From Acidulodesulfobacterium sp021802425 (GTDB lineage Bacteria > SZUA-79 > Acidulodesulfobacterales > Acidulodesulfobacteraceae): 64,000 nt of DNA. The notes below the pieces were generated by a model. It did not search any database. It was not told the DNA's origin and saw only the letters and a list, made by a program, of their open reading frames with translations. Of this stretch, positions 44,460 to 53,926 are shown piece by piece (position 1 is the stretch's first letter; each line of letters begins with the position of its first letter). Where the stretch lies: positions 25,487-89,486 of the forward strand of contig JAJZXJ010000007.1 in NCBI GenBank assembly GCA_021802425.1, written 5' to 3'. The position numbers were made by a program, and so were the translations under genes.

Positions 44460-44792
44460 ATGACAAAGGATGAGTTGATACTCAAAAAATTTTTCAAGCT
44501 GCTTGGCGACGAAAGTAAATTTAAAATCATTTCCGAATTAAAAAACGGAGAAAAATGCGTATGCGTTATTTATAAAGAACTTGGTCTGGAACAGACATTA
44601 GTTTCGCATCATTTATCCGCATTAAAAAAGGCGGGGTTAATTAACGGAAGGAAAGCAGGGAAGTGGGTTTATTATTCCATTAATAAAGAAGCATTTAAAG
44701 AAATTGAAAATCTTTATGATAATTCATTTGGAATTAAAAATTTAAAAGAAATCGAAAGCGGTAATTGTGATGGCAAAATATGTGTTACTTAA
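44460..44792 (+). CDS. arsR: Metalloid-responsive ArsR repressor
   Basis: 110 residues. Winged HTH VSHHLSALKKAGLI preceded by the EKCVCVIYKEL helix with C33 and C35, the As(III) sensing CxC of the CVC type; C103 and C108 near the C-terminus may be a further pair. Controls the arsDABC genes and itself. Starts 68 bases after the -10 box, on the other side of the operator from the promoter. Confidence 0.93.
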   Translation: MTKDELILKKFFKLLGDESKFKIISELKNGEKCVCVIYKELGLEQTLVSHHLSALKKAGLINGRKAGKWVYYSINKEAFKEIENLYDNSFGIKNLKEIESGNCDGKICVT

Positions 44793-44834
44793 ACCGGATT
44801 AATTAAATTTTTTAAAAAGGGGGCAGGAGGCTGT

Positions 44835-45161
44835 ATGAATAAGATTGTTTTTGAGATTTTTGACCCGGCGCTTTGTTGTTCCACCGGCGTTTGCGGTCCA
44901 AATCCAGATGAAAAACTTATAAAAGTAAGGAATTTAATCGACAAATTGAAATCCGATTTCGGCGAATATATTGAAATCAAAAGACAGACAATATCGCAAG
45001 AACCAAAGAAATTCCTTGAAAATCCTTCGGTTCAACTTTTGATTAAAAATGAAGGCAAAGCCGCCCTGCCGGTTTGCATCTTAAACGGAAAGGTCATAAC
45101 ATACGGGAGATACCCCGAAGAAAAAGAGGTTTATAGTTATATTTCTTCGTTATCTTCGTAA
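44835..45161 (+). CDS. arsD: Arsenic metallochaperone ArsD
   Basis: 108 residues. Vicinal Cys C14-C15 and C20 (FDPALCCSTGVCGP) match the C12-C13-C18 As(III) transfer site, with two residues added at the N-terminus. Delivers As(III) to ArsA. Short GGGGGCAGGAGG lies before the ATG. Confidence 0.94.
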   Translation: MNKIVFEIFDPALCCSTGVCGPNPDEKLIKVRNLIDKLKSDFGEYIEIKRQTISQEPKKFLENPSVQLLIKNEGKAALPVCILNGKVITYGRYPEEKEVYSYISSLSS

Positions 45162-45198
45162 ATTTAACTTATCTTAAGATAAACCGGAGGAATAAAAC

Positions 45199-46953
45199 AT
45201 GCATTATTATTTTTTTCACGGCAAGGGAGGCGTCGGCAAGACGACCATATCATCGGCATTTGCCGTGAGATTCGCGATTGAAGGGAAAAAAACATTGATT
45301 GTTTCGACCGACCCGGCTTCTAACCTGAGCGATGTTTTTGAACAAAAAATAGGAAGTACTGAAAAAAAGATTGAAGGATTTGAAAATCTTTACGCGGTAG
45401 AAATGGATTCCGATGCGGAGGTTTTAAAGTATAAACAAAAAGTTCTTGGGGACAGCGCAGAGTTCCTGCCCGAAGAGGTTTTAAATTCTATCGAAGAAGA
45501 ATTTAAAAGCCCATGCACCTCCGAGATAGCTTTTTTTAACAGTTTTACCGAGCTTTTTCTTAAGAAAGATTATGACAATATTATATTTGACACGGCTCCT
45601 TCCGCCCACACTTTAAGACTCCTTGAACTGCCTATGGAATGGACGGCATATATAGACGAAGTTAAAAAAGGCGCAGGACAGACCTGTATGGGTCCTGTCG
45701 TAAATATTGACGGATATTATAATCAATATAAAATTGCCCTAAACGGATTAAAAGATCCGGAACTTACAACCTTCGTATTTGTGATGCATCCAAAAGAACT
45801 CGATTTACTCGAAATTAAAAATTCAGCCGAAGAAGTAAAAAAATTCGGTATAACAAATATCGAAATTATAGCAAATGCTATTTTACCGGATGAATTATAT
45901 CGCAAGGCGGAATTTAAAGATATTATTGCCGACCAGAGAAAAATTTTAAAACAAATAGATTCAATGGGGTTTAAAACCTTAAAGATAAATTTAAAAAAGA
46001 ATGAGGTAAAGGGATTAAGGTCGCTGGCCGTCTTTTTTTCCAATCTAATCGATAATTCGGAGGAAGATAAAATTGCCTTTACAAATAATGTAGGCATTAA
46101 ACAAAAAAATAATGAGCTTATTAAAAAGATAACGCCTCAAAAGACGCCGTTTTACCTGTTTTTCACGGGTAAAGGGGGGACAGGTAAAACCGTGTCTTCG
46201 CTTTTGTTTGGGAAATATTTTGCGGACAAAGGAATAAAAACATTAGTGGTTTCCGCCGATTATTCTGAGCATATCGCAAAAATAACCGGATTAGAAAATA
46301 TCGGCGGGATTCCTTCAAAGTCGAAGGATGACGATAATCTCTATTTTGCCGGAATTTCCCCCGATTCGGCTCTGGATGAATATAAGAAAAATACCGTCGA
46401 ATATTTTAAATCTTATTCAAATAATGAACAATCGCTTAAAGTTTTAGAAGAAGAGTTAAACTCCCCCTGCACCGAAGAGGTTGCCGTTTTTAAAAAATTC
46501 AGCAGTTTCTTTTTTGGGTATAAAGATTACGATGTTATAATTTTCGATGCCGCGCCCACCGGTCATGCCTTAAGGCTTTTATATATCAGTTTGGAATACG
46601 CAAAAATGGACAAGAAAGATGCAAGGCTTGAAGAATTTGTTAAAATGCTTAAAGATACAAATAAAACCATATTTTCGCTCTGCCTTTATCCCGAATACAG
46701 TCCGATTGAGGAAGCCAAAAGGGCATACGACGATTTAAAAGCGGCAGGGATTAATACCTCCTTTTTGATTGTAAATTATATTCTCGGCGGTAATTTTAAC
46801 GACAGTTTTTTTAACGGCAGGAAGAAAATGCAGGAAACTTATCTTGAGCAGGTAAAGCAAAAATTTGGCATTCCTCTTTTTACGATACCGCAATATTCAG
46901 GCGAGATTAATAATCAAAAAACTTTGGACGCACTTTATTCCAGCGTATTTTAA
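45199..46953 (+). CDS. arsA: Arsenite-transporting ATPase ArsA
   Basis: 584 residues with two homologous halves: P-loops GKGGVGKTT (about residue 9) and GKGGTGKT (about 322), each with a signal transduction DTAP/DAAP motif (DTAPSAHTLRLLELP, DAAPTGHALRLLY). Cysteines in PCTSEI, TCMGP and PCTEEV are placed like the As(III) site (C113/C172/C422). Energises ArsB. GGAGG before the ATG; 37 bases after arsD. Confidence 0.95.
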   Translation: MHYYFFHGKGGVGKTTISSAFAVRFAIEGKKTLIVSTDPASNLSDVFEQKIGSTEKKIEGFENLYAVEMDSDAEVLKYKQKVLGDSAEFLPEEVLNSIEEEFKSPCTSEIAFFNSFTELFLKKDYDNIIFDTAPSAHTLRLLELPMEWTAYIDEVKKGAGQTCMGPVVNIDGYYNQYKIALNGLKDPELTTFVFVMHPKELDLLEIKNSAEEVKKFGITNIEIIANAILPDELYRKAEFKDIIADQRKILKQIDSMGFKTLKINLKKNEVKGLRSLAVFFSNLIDNSEEDKIAFTNNVGIKQKNNELIKKITPQKTPFYLFFTGKGGTGKTVSSLLFGKYFADKGIKTLVVSADYSEHIAKITGLENIGGIPSKSKDDDNLYFAGISPDSALDEYKKNTVEYFKSYSNNEQSLKVLEEELNSPCTEEVAVFKKFSSFFFGYKDYDVIIFDAAPTGHALRLLYISLEYAKMDKKDARLEEFVKMLKDTNKTIFSLCLYPEYSPIEEAKRAYDDLKAAGINTSFLIVNYILGGNFNDSFFNGRKKMQETYLEQVKQKFGIPLFTIPQYSGEINNQKTLDALYSSVF

Positions 46954-47010
46954 CTAAATAGATTTTTGCAATATTTATTTTAATCTTTACGATAAAGGTG
47001 CATATATACT

Positions 47011-48330
47011 ATGGATTTACTATTATCTCATGAATATAAAATTATTTTTGCCATAGCCATTTTTCTATTCACGCTTTTTCTTGTTATAAAAAAGCCTTAC
47101 AATATAGGAATAGGTTATAGCGCCGTAATAGGCGCGGTTTTAGCCTTTATTTTCGGCATAATACAATATATCGATATTTTCAAAGTTATTGATATTGTAT
47201 GGGATGCGACATTTACTTTCGTGGCCACGATAATTATTTCTTTAATACTTGACGAAGTCGGTTTTTTTGAATGGGCGGCACTGCATATTGCAAGATTTGC
47301 GGGAGGAAGCGGCAGAAAATTATTTATATATGTGATACTTCTTGGAGCATTAGTTGCCGCTTTGTTTGCTAATGACGGAGCCGCGCTTATTATCACGCCT
47401 ATAGTATATGAAAAAATGAAGGCGCTTAAATTTAACAAGAAAAATATGCTTCCGTTTATTATAGCGGGAGGATTTATTGCCGATACGGCATCGCTTCCGT
47501 TAAAAACTTCAAACCTTGTAAATATCGTATCAACGGATTATTTCAATATAGGTTTTTTTACATATTTTATAAATATGTTTACACCCGATATTTTTTCTAT
47601 TTTAATTTCGGCTTGCGCGCTTTATCTTTTTTTCAGGAAAGATATTCCCGCCCGTTACGATGTCGGTTCATTAAAAATACCCAAAGATGCCGTAAAAGAC
47701 GAAAAACTTTTTAAATATTCTTTTTTAATTCTGGTTTTGCTTTTAGGGGGTTATTTTGCAAGCGAGTTTCTTAACCTTCCCGTTTCGCTTTTTGCAATAA
47801 TGTTTGCCATTATATTTTCTTTTATGGGCATTAAGAGCCCTGCCGTTAATTTAAAAAGTGTGTTTAAAAACGCCCCGTGGAGCATAGTGATATTTTCAGT
47901 CGGAATGTATCTTGTTGTTTTTGGTTTAAAGAATGCGGGCTTAACCGAGTTGCTCGGCAGATCCATTTCCTATTTTTCCCGTTTCGGCGGTTTTGTTTTA
48001 ACGATTTATACCGGGTATTTGGCTGCTTTTGCGTCTTCGATTATGAATAACATGCCGACGGTAATGATAAACTCTCTTGCGATTCATTCGGCAAATCTTA
48101 AAAGCATAATGCTGAAACCTGCCGTATATGCTAATGTTATAGGGTGCGATTTGGGACCTAAAATTACGCCGATAGGGTCTTTAGCAACTTTATTATGGCT
48201 TAATGTATTGGAAAGAAAAGGAATCAAAATAAGCTGGGGTTATTATTTTAAGGTCGGTATAGTTTTAACCATTCCCGTATTATTTGTTACGCTTTTGGGT
48301 CTTTATTTGGGAATGCTGGTGAAATTTTAA
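47011..48330 (+). CDS. arsB: Arsenite efflux pump ArsB
   Basis: 439 residues, about 12 helices of the ArsB/NhaD permease fold. Family marks: FFEWAALHIARFAGGSGRKLF, LVAALFANDGAALIITPI, GGFIADTASLPLKTSNLVNI, IMNNMPTVMINSLAIH. As(III)/H+ antiporter, or ATP-driven with ArsA. 57 bases after arsA. Confidence 0.93.
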   Translation: MDLLLSHEYKIIFAIAIFLFTLFLVIKKPYNIGIGYSAVIGAVLAFIFGIIQYIDIFKVIDIVWDATFTFVATIIISLILDEVGFFEWAALHIARFAGGSGRKLFIYVILLGALVAALFANDGAALIITPIVYEKMKALKFNKKNMLPFIIAGGFIADTASLPLKTSNLVNIVSTDYFNIGFFTYFINMFTPDIFSILISACALYLFFRKDIPARYDVGSLKIPKDAVKDEKLFKYSFLILVLLLGGYFASEFLNLPVSLFAIMFAIIFSFMGIKSPAVNLKSVFKNAPWSIVIFSVGMYLVVFGLKNAGLTELLGRSISYFSRFGGFVLTIYTGYLAAFASSIMNNMPTVMINSLAIHSANLKSIMLKPAVYANVIGCDLGPKITPIGSLATLLWLNVLERKGIKISWGYYFKVGIVLTIPVLFVTLLGLYLGMLVKF

Positions 48331-48349
48331 ATGGGGGGGGGAGGGGACA

Positions 48350-48784
48350 ATGAAAATCATATTTTTATGCACGGGAAATTCTGCAAGAAGTCAAATGGCA
48401 GAAGGATTTGCCGAAGATTTAAAAGAAAAGGTCTATAAAGATAAGGATTTGGTAATTTTAAGCGCGGGGGTATCCCCTAAGCCGGTAAATCCCTTATCTA
48501 TAAAGGTTATGGCTGAAAAAGGCATCGACTTAACCGGACATAAATCAAAATCTTTGGACGATATTGATTTAACAAATGCCGATTATATAATTACCTTATG
48601 CGGAGATGCTAAAGATAACTGCCCATATGTTGGGGCAAAAACTAAAAATCTTCACTGGGATTTATTGGACCCTGCGAATGCCGAGGGAAGCGAAGAAGAA
48701 AAACTTAATTTTTTTAGAAAAATCAGGGATGAAATTGAAATTAGAATAAAAGATTTTGGGGCGAAAGTTTTAAGAATTTCATAA
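48350..48784 (+). CDS. arsC: Arsenate reductase ArsC, thioredoxin-linked type
   Basis: 144 residues, low-molecular-weight phosphatase fold. Nucleophile Cys in FLCTGNSARSQ (C7, with R13), and the redox pair C84/C91 (ITLCGDAKDNCP), spacing 7 as in the thioredoxin-coupled family. Reduces As(V) for ArsB export. GGGGGGAGGGG before the ATG; last gene of arsRDABC. Confidence 0.95.
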   Translation: MKIIFLCTGNSARSQMAEGFAEDLKEKVYKDKDLVILSAGVSPKPVNPLSIKVMAEKGIDLTGHKSKSLDDIDLTNADYIITLCGDAKDNCPYVGAKTKNLHWDLLDPANAEGSEEEKLNFFRKIRDEIEIRIKDFGAKVLRIS

Positions 48785-48814
48785 ATCGTACTCTCAAAAT
48801 TGTAGAGGGAAATT

Positions 48815-49219
48815 CTAATTGTTTCTTGAAAGAACAGGCGGTATTATAAACCATGTAATAACAACGATCAGCCCAAATATTATATATATTGCATTAAATA
48901 ACCAGATTGGAAAATTGTAATATAAAACCTTGTCCGCCATGCCCGCAATAAACGGCATGGAGCCGTGTTTCATATGGTCTAACGACATCAGCTTATATTC
49001 AAGCCATGTTAGAGGGCATTCGACATTAAACATGGATTCGACCGCAACAATCCCAATCATTAAGAGATGAATCAACCTGAAGGTAAAATTCCTGATCCAG
49101 AGCCAACCCGCAAAAAAGCCGATTATTATCAATATAAAGCCGATGACGATTACAAGCGCGTAGAGCAGGTGGATAACATAAACGGTCGATATTGCAACGG
49201 GGTATAGGCCATTAATCAT
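48815..49219 (-). CDS. DUF2784 membrane protein
   Basis: 134 residues from ATG 49219 (GGAGGTG 6 bases before; the in-frame ATG at 49234 lacks a site). Four helices with the DUF2784 pattern VYVIHLLYALVIVIGFILII, FTFRLIHLLMIGIVAVESM and NVECPLTWLEY. Function not known. Convergent with the ars operon. Confidence 0.85.
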   Translation of the reverse strand: MINGLYPVAISTVYVIHLLYALVIVIGFILIIIGFFAGWLWIRNFTFRLIHLLMIGIVAVESMFNVECPLTWLEYKLMSLDHMKHGSMPFIAGMADKVLYYNFPIWLFNAIYIIFGLIVVITWFIIPPVLSRNN

Positions 49220-49287
49220 TATCCGCACCTCCATTTTATTATTTTATCGATGTAATTAAGCGGCGATGTTTTTTTATTTCAAATTTT

Positions 49288-49683
49288 TTAAACAAAAGTT
49301 AAATTTATATTTCTTTGCCTTGGCCCGTCAAATTCGCAGAAAAAAATCCCTTCCCATCTTCCGAGATTTAGTTTATTGTCAGAATAGGGTATAATCCTTG
49401 AATTTCCTATTATCGACGATTTTATATGTGCGTCCGAATTTCCTTCGCTATGGCGGTAATTAAGATTTTTCGGCACTAAATTATCTAAAAAATGATTTAT
49501 ATCGAAAGCGACATCGGGGTCGTACGCCTCATTAATAATAATGCCCGTAGTCGTGTGGGGAGAATAAATCAGGCATAATCCGGCGGCATTTGAAGATTTT
49601 AAAACAAAGCCTTCGATTGCTCCTGTAATATCGATTAGTTCGGTTCTTTTACCGGTTTTTATCGAAAAATTATGCGTTTCCAT
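49288..49683 (-). CDS. YjbQ/UPF0047 family secondary thiamine-phosphate synthase enzyme
   Basis: 131 residues. SPHTTTGIIINEAYDPDVAFDI, then YRHSEGNSDAHIKSSIIG and GRWEGIFFCEFDGPRQR, are the conserved blocks of the UPF0047 family, some of which show thiamine-phosphate synthase activity; the cellular role is unsettled. It sits alone between the DUF2784 gene and the aldo/keto reductase. Confidence 0.88.
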   Translation of the reverse strand: METHNFSIKTGKRTELIDITGAIEGFVLKSSNAAGLCLIYSPHTTTGIIINEAYDPDVAFDINHFLDNLVPKNLNYRHSEGNSDAHIKSSIIGNSRIIPYSDNKLNLGRWEGIFFCEFDGPRQRNINLTFV

Positions 49684-49714
49684 TAATATCGATTAAAAAT
49701 TTAAATATTTTTAT

Positions 49715-50770
49715 TTAATTCATATTTAATTCATCGGGATTCAGCGATCTTCTTTCATTCTGCCATTCAATCATCCATTGCGGGTATAGTTTTTTGGGCT
49801 TCGTTGTATCCGAAAGTTTTGTAATTTCTTCGTTCGTCATGCTTACTTCTAAGGATTTAAGATTATCTTCAAGCTGGGACATTTTGTTGGCGCCTATAAT
49901 AACCGATGTAACGCCTTTTTGAGCCAAAAGCCATGCAAGCGATGCCTGAGGAATCGAGATATTTTTATGTTTAGCTATTTCGGACAATACATCTATTGTA
50001 TCATAACTCCTCTCATCTATGGGCGGAAAATTAAACTCGCTTCTCCTTGCTCCGGCCGGTTTCGGGTTTTGGCGGGTATATTTGCCGGTCAAAAAGCCTC
50101 CCGATAACGGAGACCACGGAAGAACGCCGAGTCCTTCCTCGTTGCACAAAGGAAGAAGTTCGTGTTCCAAGTCTCTTCCCGCTAAAGAATAATAAGCCTG
50201 AAGAGAAACAAAACGGCTGAAATTTTTGGCTTTGGCTAAATACAGGGCTTTCATTATGTGCCTTGCGCTCCAGTTTGAAACGCCCGGATACAACACTTTT
50301 CCCTGCCTTACTAAGTCGTTTAACGCCTCCAGCGTTTCTTCCATTTCGCAGGACGAGTCCCAGCCGTGCACCTGATAAAGGTCGATATAGTCCGTCTTTA
50401 ATCTTTTTAAGCTGTTATTGCAGGCTTCCATTATGTGCTTTCTTGAAAGTCCGGCATTGTTTATATCGCCTGTTCTTTTCATAGCTTCTTCGCTTAAAGG
50501 CGAACGAACCTTTGTGGCGATGACGAATTTTTCTCTCGGCGCGTTAAGCTCTTTTAATGCGTTTCCAAGGATTTCTTCCGATTGCCCGAATGAATATATA
50601 TCCGCCGTGTCAAAAAAATTTATACCGGATTCATAAGCCTTTTTAACCATAATATTTGCGTCATCCTGCCCGACCGCGCCGATATTTCTAAATTTGAACC
50701 CGAATGTCATAGCTCCAAGGCAGAGTCTTGAAACCTTAAGTCCCGTATTTCCAAGTCTTATGTACTGCAT
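49715..50770 (-). CDS. Aldo/keto reductase
   Basis: 351 residues from ATG 50770 (GAGGGGGTG 5 bases before). (beta/alpha)8 NADPH reductase with catalytic Asp-Tyr (FFDTADIYSFGQSE), Lys (VIATKV) and His (YQVHGWD). The GWSPLSGGFLTGKY-like and NPDELNMN segments fit the AKR11-type oxidoreductases acting on sugars or aldehydes. Substrate unknown. Confidence 0.88.
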   Translation of the reverse strand: MQYIRLGNTGLKVSRLCLGAMTFGFKFRNIGAVGQDDANIMVKKAYESGINFFDTADIYSFGQSEEILGNALKELNAPREKFVIATKVRSPLSEEAMKRTGDINNAGLSRKHIMEACNNSLKRLKTDYIDLYQVHGWDSSCEMEETLEALNDLVRQGKVLYPGVSNWSARHIMKALYLAKAKNFSRFVSLQAYYSLAGRDLEHELLPLCNEEGLGVLPWSPLSGGFLTGKYTRQNPKPAGARRSEFNFPPIDERSYDTIDVLSEIAKHKNISIPQASLAWLLAQKGVTSVIIGANKMSQLEDNLKSLEVSMTNEEITKLSDTTKPKKLYPQWMIEWQNERRSLNPDELNMN

Positions 50771-50980
50771 GCAACACCCCCTCAAGTTTTAAATAATTTT
50801 CGTAAGGTCTTATTATTTGTTTATTATCACGGCTATTATCACTTTTCTTTTAACTCCTTTTTTTATTCTTATTCTTCTAAATTAGGTTATCTCTTTTTAA
50901 TGCAAAATGCAAACGCCTTATTATTCCCAAATCCAGAAAATAAAATCCTAAATCGGGATTGGATTATTGCATAATGCGGA

Positions 50981-51107
50981 GACGGCGGTTAAAAAACTTT
51001 TTTCTTGGTTAATATTGCCGTCATAAAACCGATGCGAACATTTGTAACAAGATATACGGGGGTATGGTTCGCGCCCGTTGAAAAATATATCTCCAAACTT
51101 CCCTTGT
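50981..51107 (+). repeat. Left copy of 127-bp duplication (assembly artefact)
   Basis: Identical over its full 127 bases to 51208-51334, with the 100 N between them; contains the tail of the DUF3108 gene a second time. The same pattern, also 127 bases, is seen at the other gap, so it is the k-mer overlap of adjoining contigs. Confidence 0.9.
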
Positions 51108-51207
51108 NNNNNNNNNNNNNNNNNNNNNNNNNNNNNNNNNNNNNNNNNNNNNNNNNNNNNNNNNNNNNNNNNNNNNNNNNNNNNNNNNNNNNNNNNNNNN
51201 NNNNNNN
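51108..51207. other. Scaffold gap, 100 N
   Basis: Exactly 100 N, a placeholder length. The flanks repeat each other, so the true distance is almost certainly minus 127 bases: the contigs overlap. Confidence 0.97.
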
Positions 51208-51215
51208 GACGGCGG

Positions 51216-52154
51216 TTAAAAAACTTTTTTCTTGGTTAATATTGCCGTCATAAAACCGATGCGAACATTTGTAACAAGATATACGGGGGTATGGTTCGCG
51301 CCCGTTGAAAAATATATCTCCAAACTTCCCTTGTGGGAAAAGATTCCGTTAAAGTTAAGAAACGCTTTTACTTTTATAGTGTTAAATTTTCCTGCAGGCG
51401 TATCTATATTATAATAGCCTTCGGCTTTTATAAGAACTATGTATCTTTTGCGATTTTCGTATACCGGTATATAATAGTTTTTTCCTTCCTTAAGGTTAAT
51501 AAGCCTAAGGTAATACAGCGCGCTTAATGCATCCTGCGTATCGTTAAAAGAAAGAAATGCTTTCCATGGGGCATTAATTTTATCTTTATATAGAGCCGGC
51601 TTATTGTATTTTCCGTTTGAACCTAACATTTTCAGAAACTTTCCGTTTTTTAGCCTTTTCCACGCAGTTTTGTACTCATCCGTTTTAATCAAATGTTCAT
51701 AAGAACCGTTTAATCTTTCTTCCATAAAATCATTATGCGAACCTTCATGTCTTTTCATTATTAAAAAATAAGGATAACATCTTTTGGGCGAAAAAAAACT
51801 TGTGGTTGCATCATGCACGCGATAAAGAAAACTAAACCATTTTGCGCTGTAGGCTTGAGCCCCCAAAACTATAACCTTTTTGCCTTTGTAATAACCGGAA
51901 GATGCGGACAATATAGCTTTGCCGGCATCTATCATATTTATGTAAGTAACTTTATATGTAAGAATCTCGCCTTTATAAAATGAATACGATCTATCTTTTG
52001 CCGATGATATATCTTTTCGTTCCTTATCCGCTTTTTTAAGAAGCATCACGGTTTTATGATTTATCCCGTAACTTTCCTTGGAAAAAGCCGGATGAACATA
52101 TACGATTATCTGAAAAATTATACAGCAATAGAAAAAAATTATTCGTTGTACCAT
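51216..52154 (-). CDS. DUF3108 exported protein
   Basis: 312 residues. N-terminal hydrophobic signal segment, then a beta-rich domain with YKGEILTYKVTYINMIDAGKAILS and the FSPKRCYPYFLIMKRHEG-like central block of DUF3108; a YEKG-type periplasmic domain with unknown role. The stop codon lies in the right copy of the duplicated contig end, so the gene is complete once the gap is collapsed. Confidence 0.8.
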   Translation of the reverse strand: MVQRIIFFYCCIIFQIIVYVHPAFSKESYGINHKTVMLLKKADKERKDISSAKDRSYSFYKGEILTYKVTYINMIDAGKAILSASSGYYKGKKVIVLGAQAYSAKWFSFLYRVHDATTSFFSPKRCYPYFLIMKRHEGSHNDFMEERLNGSYEHLIKTDEYKTAWKRLKNGKFLKMLGSNGKYNKPALYKDKINAPWKAFLSFNDTQDALSALYYLRLINLKEGKNYYIPVYENRKRYIVLIKAEGYYNIDTPAGKFNTIKVKAFLNFNGIFSHKGSLEIYFSTGANHTPVYLVTNVRIGFMTAILTKKKVF

Positions 52155-52166
52155 AAATAGATTATT

Positions 52167-53288
52167 TTACTCTATAATCGCATACTTTTTTACATTTTCG
52201 AGCCTTTTGCCTTTTACACCCAAATCTTCGAACCGAGTTATCTTTCCGCGAATGCGTGTTTTTAGTATCATTTCCACCGTAACATGTCCGAGTCCCGGAA
52301 CCTTAAGAAGCGATACTTTATCCGCCATGTTAATTCTTACGGGGTAAAATTCCGGGTGGCGGTCTGCCCATACCTCTTTTGGGTCTTTATCCAGCTCTAA
52401 ATTGCCGGATTTATCTAAAATAATGTCGCCGCCGGAAAATCCGTATTTCCTTACAAGATAATCGACCTGATAAAGGCGGTGTTCGCGCATAAAGATTTGC
52501 TCCGGCGTAAAATCGGTTCTTTGCTCTCCCGGTATGGTATAATGACCGAGGCCTTTCTGGTATGCGGAAAAATAAACTCTCTGGAAATTAAGTTTTTTAT
52601 ATAGGCCGAACATATATTTTATGATTTCGGAATCCGTTTCGTTTGAAGCGCCCACGATAAACTGCGTCGTGGATTTTACCCTTGAAAACCGGCCGTCTTT
52701 AGATGTTAACCTGCCGATAAGTTTTATCGGACGGATTATGTCGTTTATATAATTTTTTTTGCTCGAAAGCAAATCGAATCTTTCTTTGCCCGGCGTTTCG
52801 ATATTCAACGATACGGCGCTTGCAAGGGCGATGGAATCCTCGATAGCCGCATCCGATGCACCGGGAATGATTTTCAAATGTATGTACCCTTTATAACGGT
52901 GTTTATACCTAAGCAAACGGGAAACGGCATTAATCCTGTCCATTGTATAATCAGGATTATTGATTATCCCCGAACTTAAAAAAAGACCGAAAACCTTTTT
53001 CTTTTTAACATAATCCATAAATAAGTTTGCGGTTTCTTCGGGTTTGAGGGTGCATCTTAGTATATCGGCATCGGAACGGATAGGGCAGTATTTGCAGTCA
53101 TTCGAGCAGGAATTAGAAAGAAGCGTTTTTAAGAGTATGGAATATCCGCCGTTTGGAAGGGCAACGGGATAAAGCCATTTTCCGTCCAGCCCCCTTTTTC
53201 TGCGGTCATCGTTGTTCGAACCGCAGGCGCATGCCATATCATAGCGGGAATCTTCCGAAAGGATTCTTAATTTTTCTATCGTATCCAT
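52167..53288 (-). CDS. Putative DNA modification/repair radical SAM protein
   Basis: 373 residues. CSNDCKYC radical SAM motif (about residues 61-68), preceded by a conserved N-terminal Cys-rich start (YDMACACGSN), and ending in a helix-hairpin-helix (VPGLGHVTVEMILKTR) that suggests DNA binding. This is the pattern of the TIGR03916 family, which in other genomes is paired with a uracil-DNA-glycosylase-like partner (TIGR03915); the partner is not in this window. 12 bases from the DUF3108 start. Confidence 0.8.
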   Translation of the reverse strand: MDTIEKLRILSEDSRYDMACACGSNNDDRRKRGLDGKWLYPVALPNGGYSILLKTLLSNSCSNDCKYCPIRSDADILRCTLKPEETANLFMDYVKKKKVFGLFLSSGIINNPDYTMDRINAVSRLLRYKHRYKGYIHLKIIPGASDAAIEDSIALASAVSLNIETPGKERFDLLSSKKNYINDIIRPIKLIGRLTSKDGRFSRVKSTTQFIVGASNETDSEIIKYMFGLYKKLNFQRVYFSAYQKGLGHYTIPGEQRTDFTPEQIFMREHRLYQVDYLVRKYGFSGGDIILDKSGNLELDKDPKEVWADRHPEFYPVRINMADKVSLLKVPGLGHVTVEMILKTRIRGKITRFEDLGVKGKRLENVKKYAIIE

Positions 53289-53354
53289 AATCTTACCGGT
53301 TTATTCCGTCAAAGGCTGCAAAGGTTGTATTTTTCTTATCAATTATCCCTATTT

Positions 53355-53822
53355 TTACTTTCTATATGTGGAAAGATAAATTTGAAGTCCCATTTGCTCA
53401 ATTTGATCCAGATATTCTTCGAGCTTGTCGATGTGAGCCTCTTCATCATCAAGTATAGATTGGATTAAATCCTTTGTTCCGTTGTCTTTAATCTCGGCGG
53501 CAAACTTTATATCTTCGTTGTATGCTTTAATGGCATTCTCTTCGGCATTTCTGTCGTTTTTATGCATTAATTCGACCGTTGAACCTATATACATTTTGTT
53601 GTAATTTGAAACTGCGGGTATGCCTTCAAGAAATAATATCCTGCCGATTAATTTTTCGGCATGTTTCATTTCGTCTATCGCCCGCCTTTCGATTTCTTTA
53701 TGTAACTCTCCATAACCCCAGTTATCGCACATCTCGGAGTGAACCATATATTGATTGATAGCGGTTAGTTCTTCGGCTAATCTCAGATTAAGCCTTTTAA
53801 GAATTTCTTCGTTCCCTTTCAT
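53355..53822 (-). CDS. bfr: Bacterioferritin
   Basis: 155 residues from ATG 53822 (GAGG five bases before; a GTG two codons earlier lies within it). Ferritin four-helix bundle with di-iron ligands E18, E51, H54, E94 region (FAAEIKDNGTKD), D/E in DDEEAHIDKLE, and Met52 for the inter-subunit haem. Stores and detoxifies iron. Divergent from nfo. Confidence 0.93.
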   Translation of the reverse strand: MKGNEEILKRLNLRLAEELTAINQYMVHSEMCDNWGYGELHKEIERRAIDEMKHAEKLIGRILFLEGIPAVSNYNKMYIGSTVELMHKNDRNAEENAIKAYNEDIKFAAEIKDNGTKDLIQSILDDEEAHIDKLEEYLDQIEQMGLQIYLSTYRK

Positions 53823-53926
53823 AAGCACCTCAGCTTTTAAAATATTATAAAAAAAATCAGGAGATAATAGAATATTTTAATAAATATTGCAATGGGGCAA
53901 AAAATTAAATTATAATTAATTATACC

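Larger units (their letters stand above)
50771..51215. other. Gene-free stretch holding the first assembly gap
   Basis: After the aldo/keto start there are about 210 real bases, AT-rich, with the repeat ATTCCCAAATCCAGA (50923-50937) and a small AATCC/GGATT hairpin; no gene is visible. From 50981 the sequence is the left copy of a 127-bp duplication, then 100 N, then the right copy that holds the 3' end of the DUF3108 gene. Confidence 0.7.

Noticed and set aside
50981..51334. Real tandem duplication of the DUF3108 gene end
   Set aside because: Exactly 127 bases, flanking exactly 100 N, and repeated in the same form at the second gap; an artefact.
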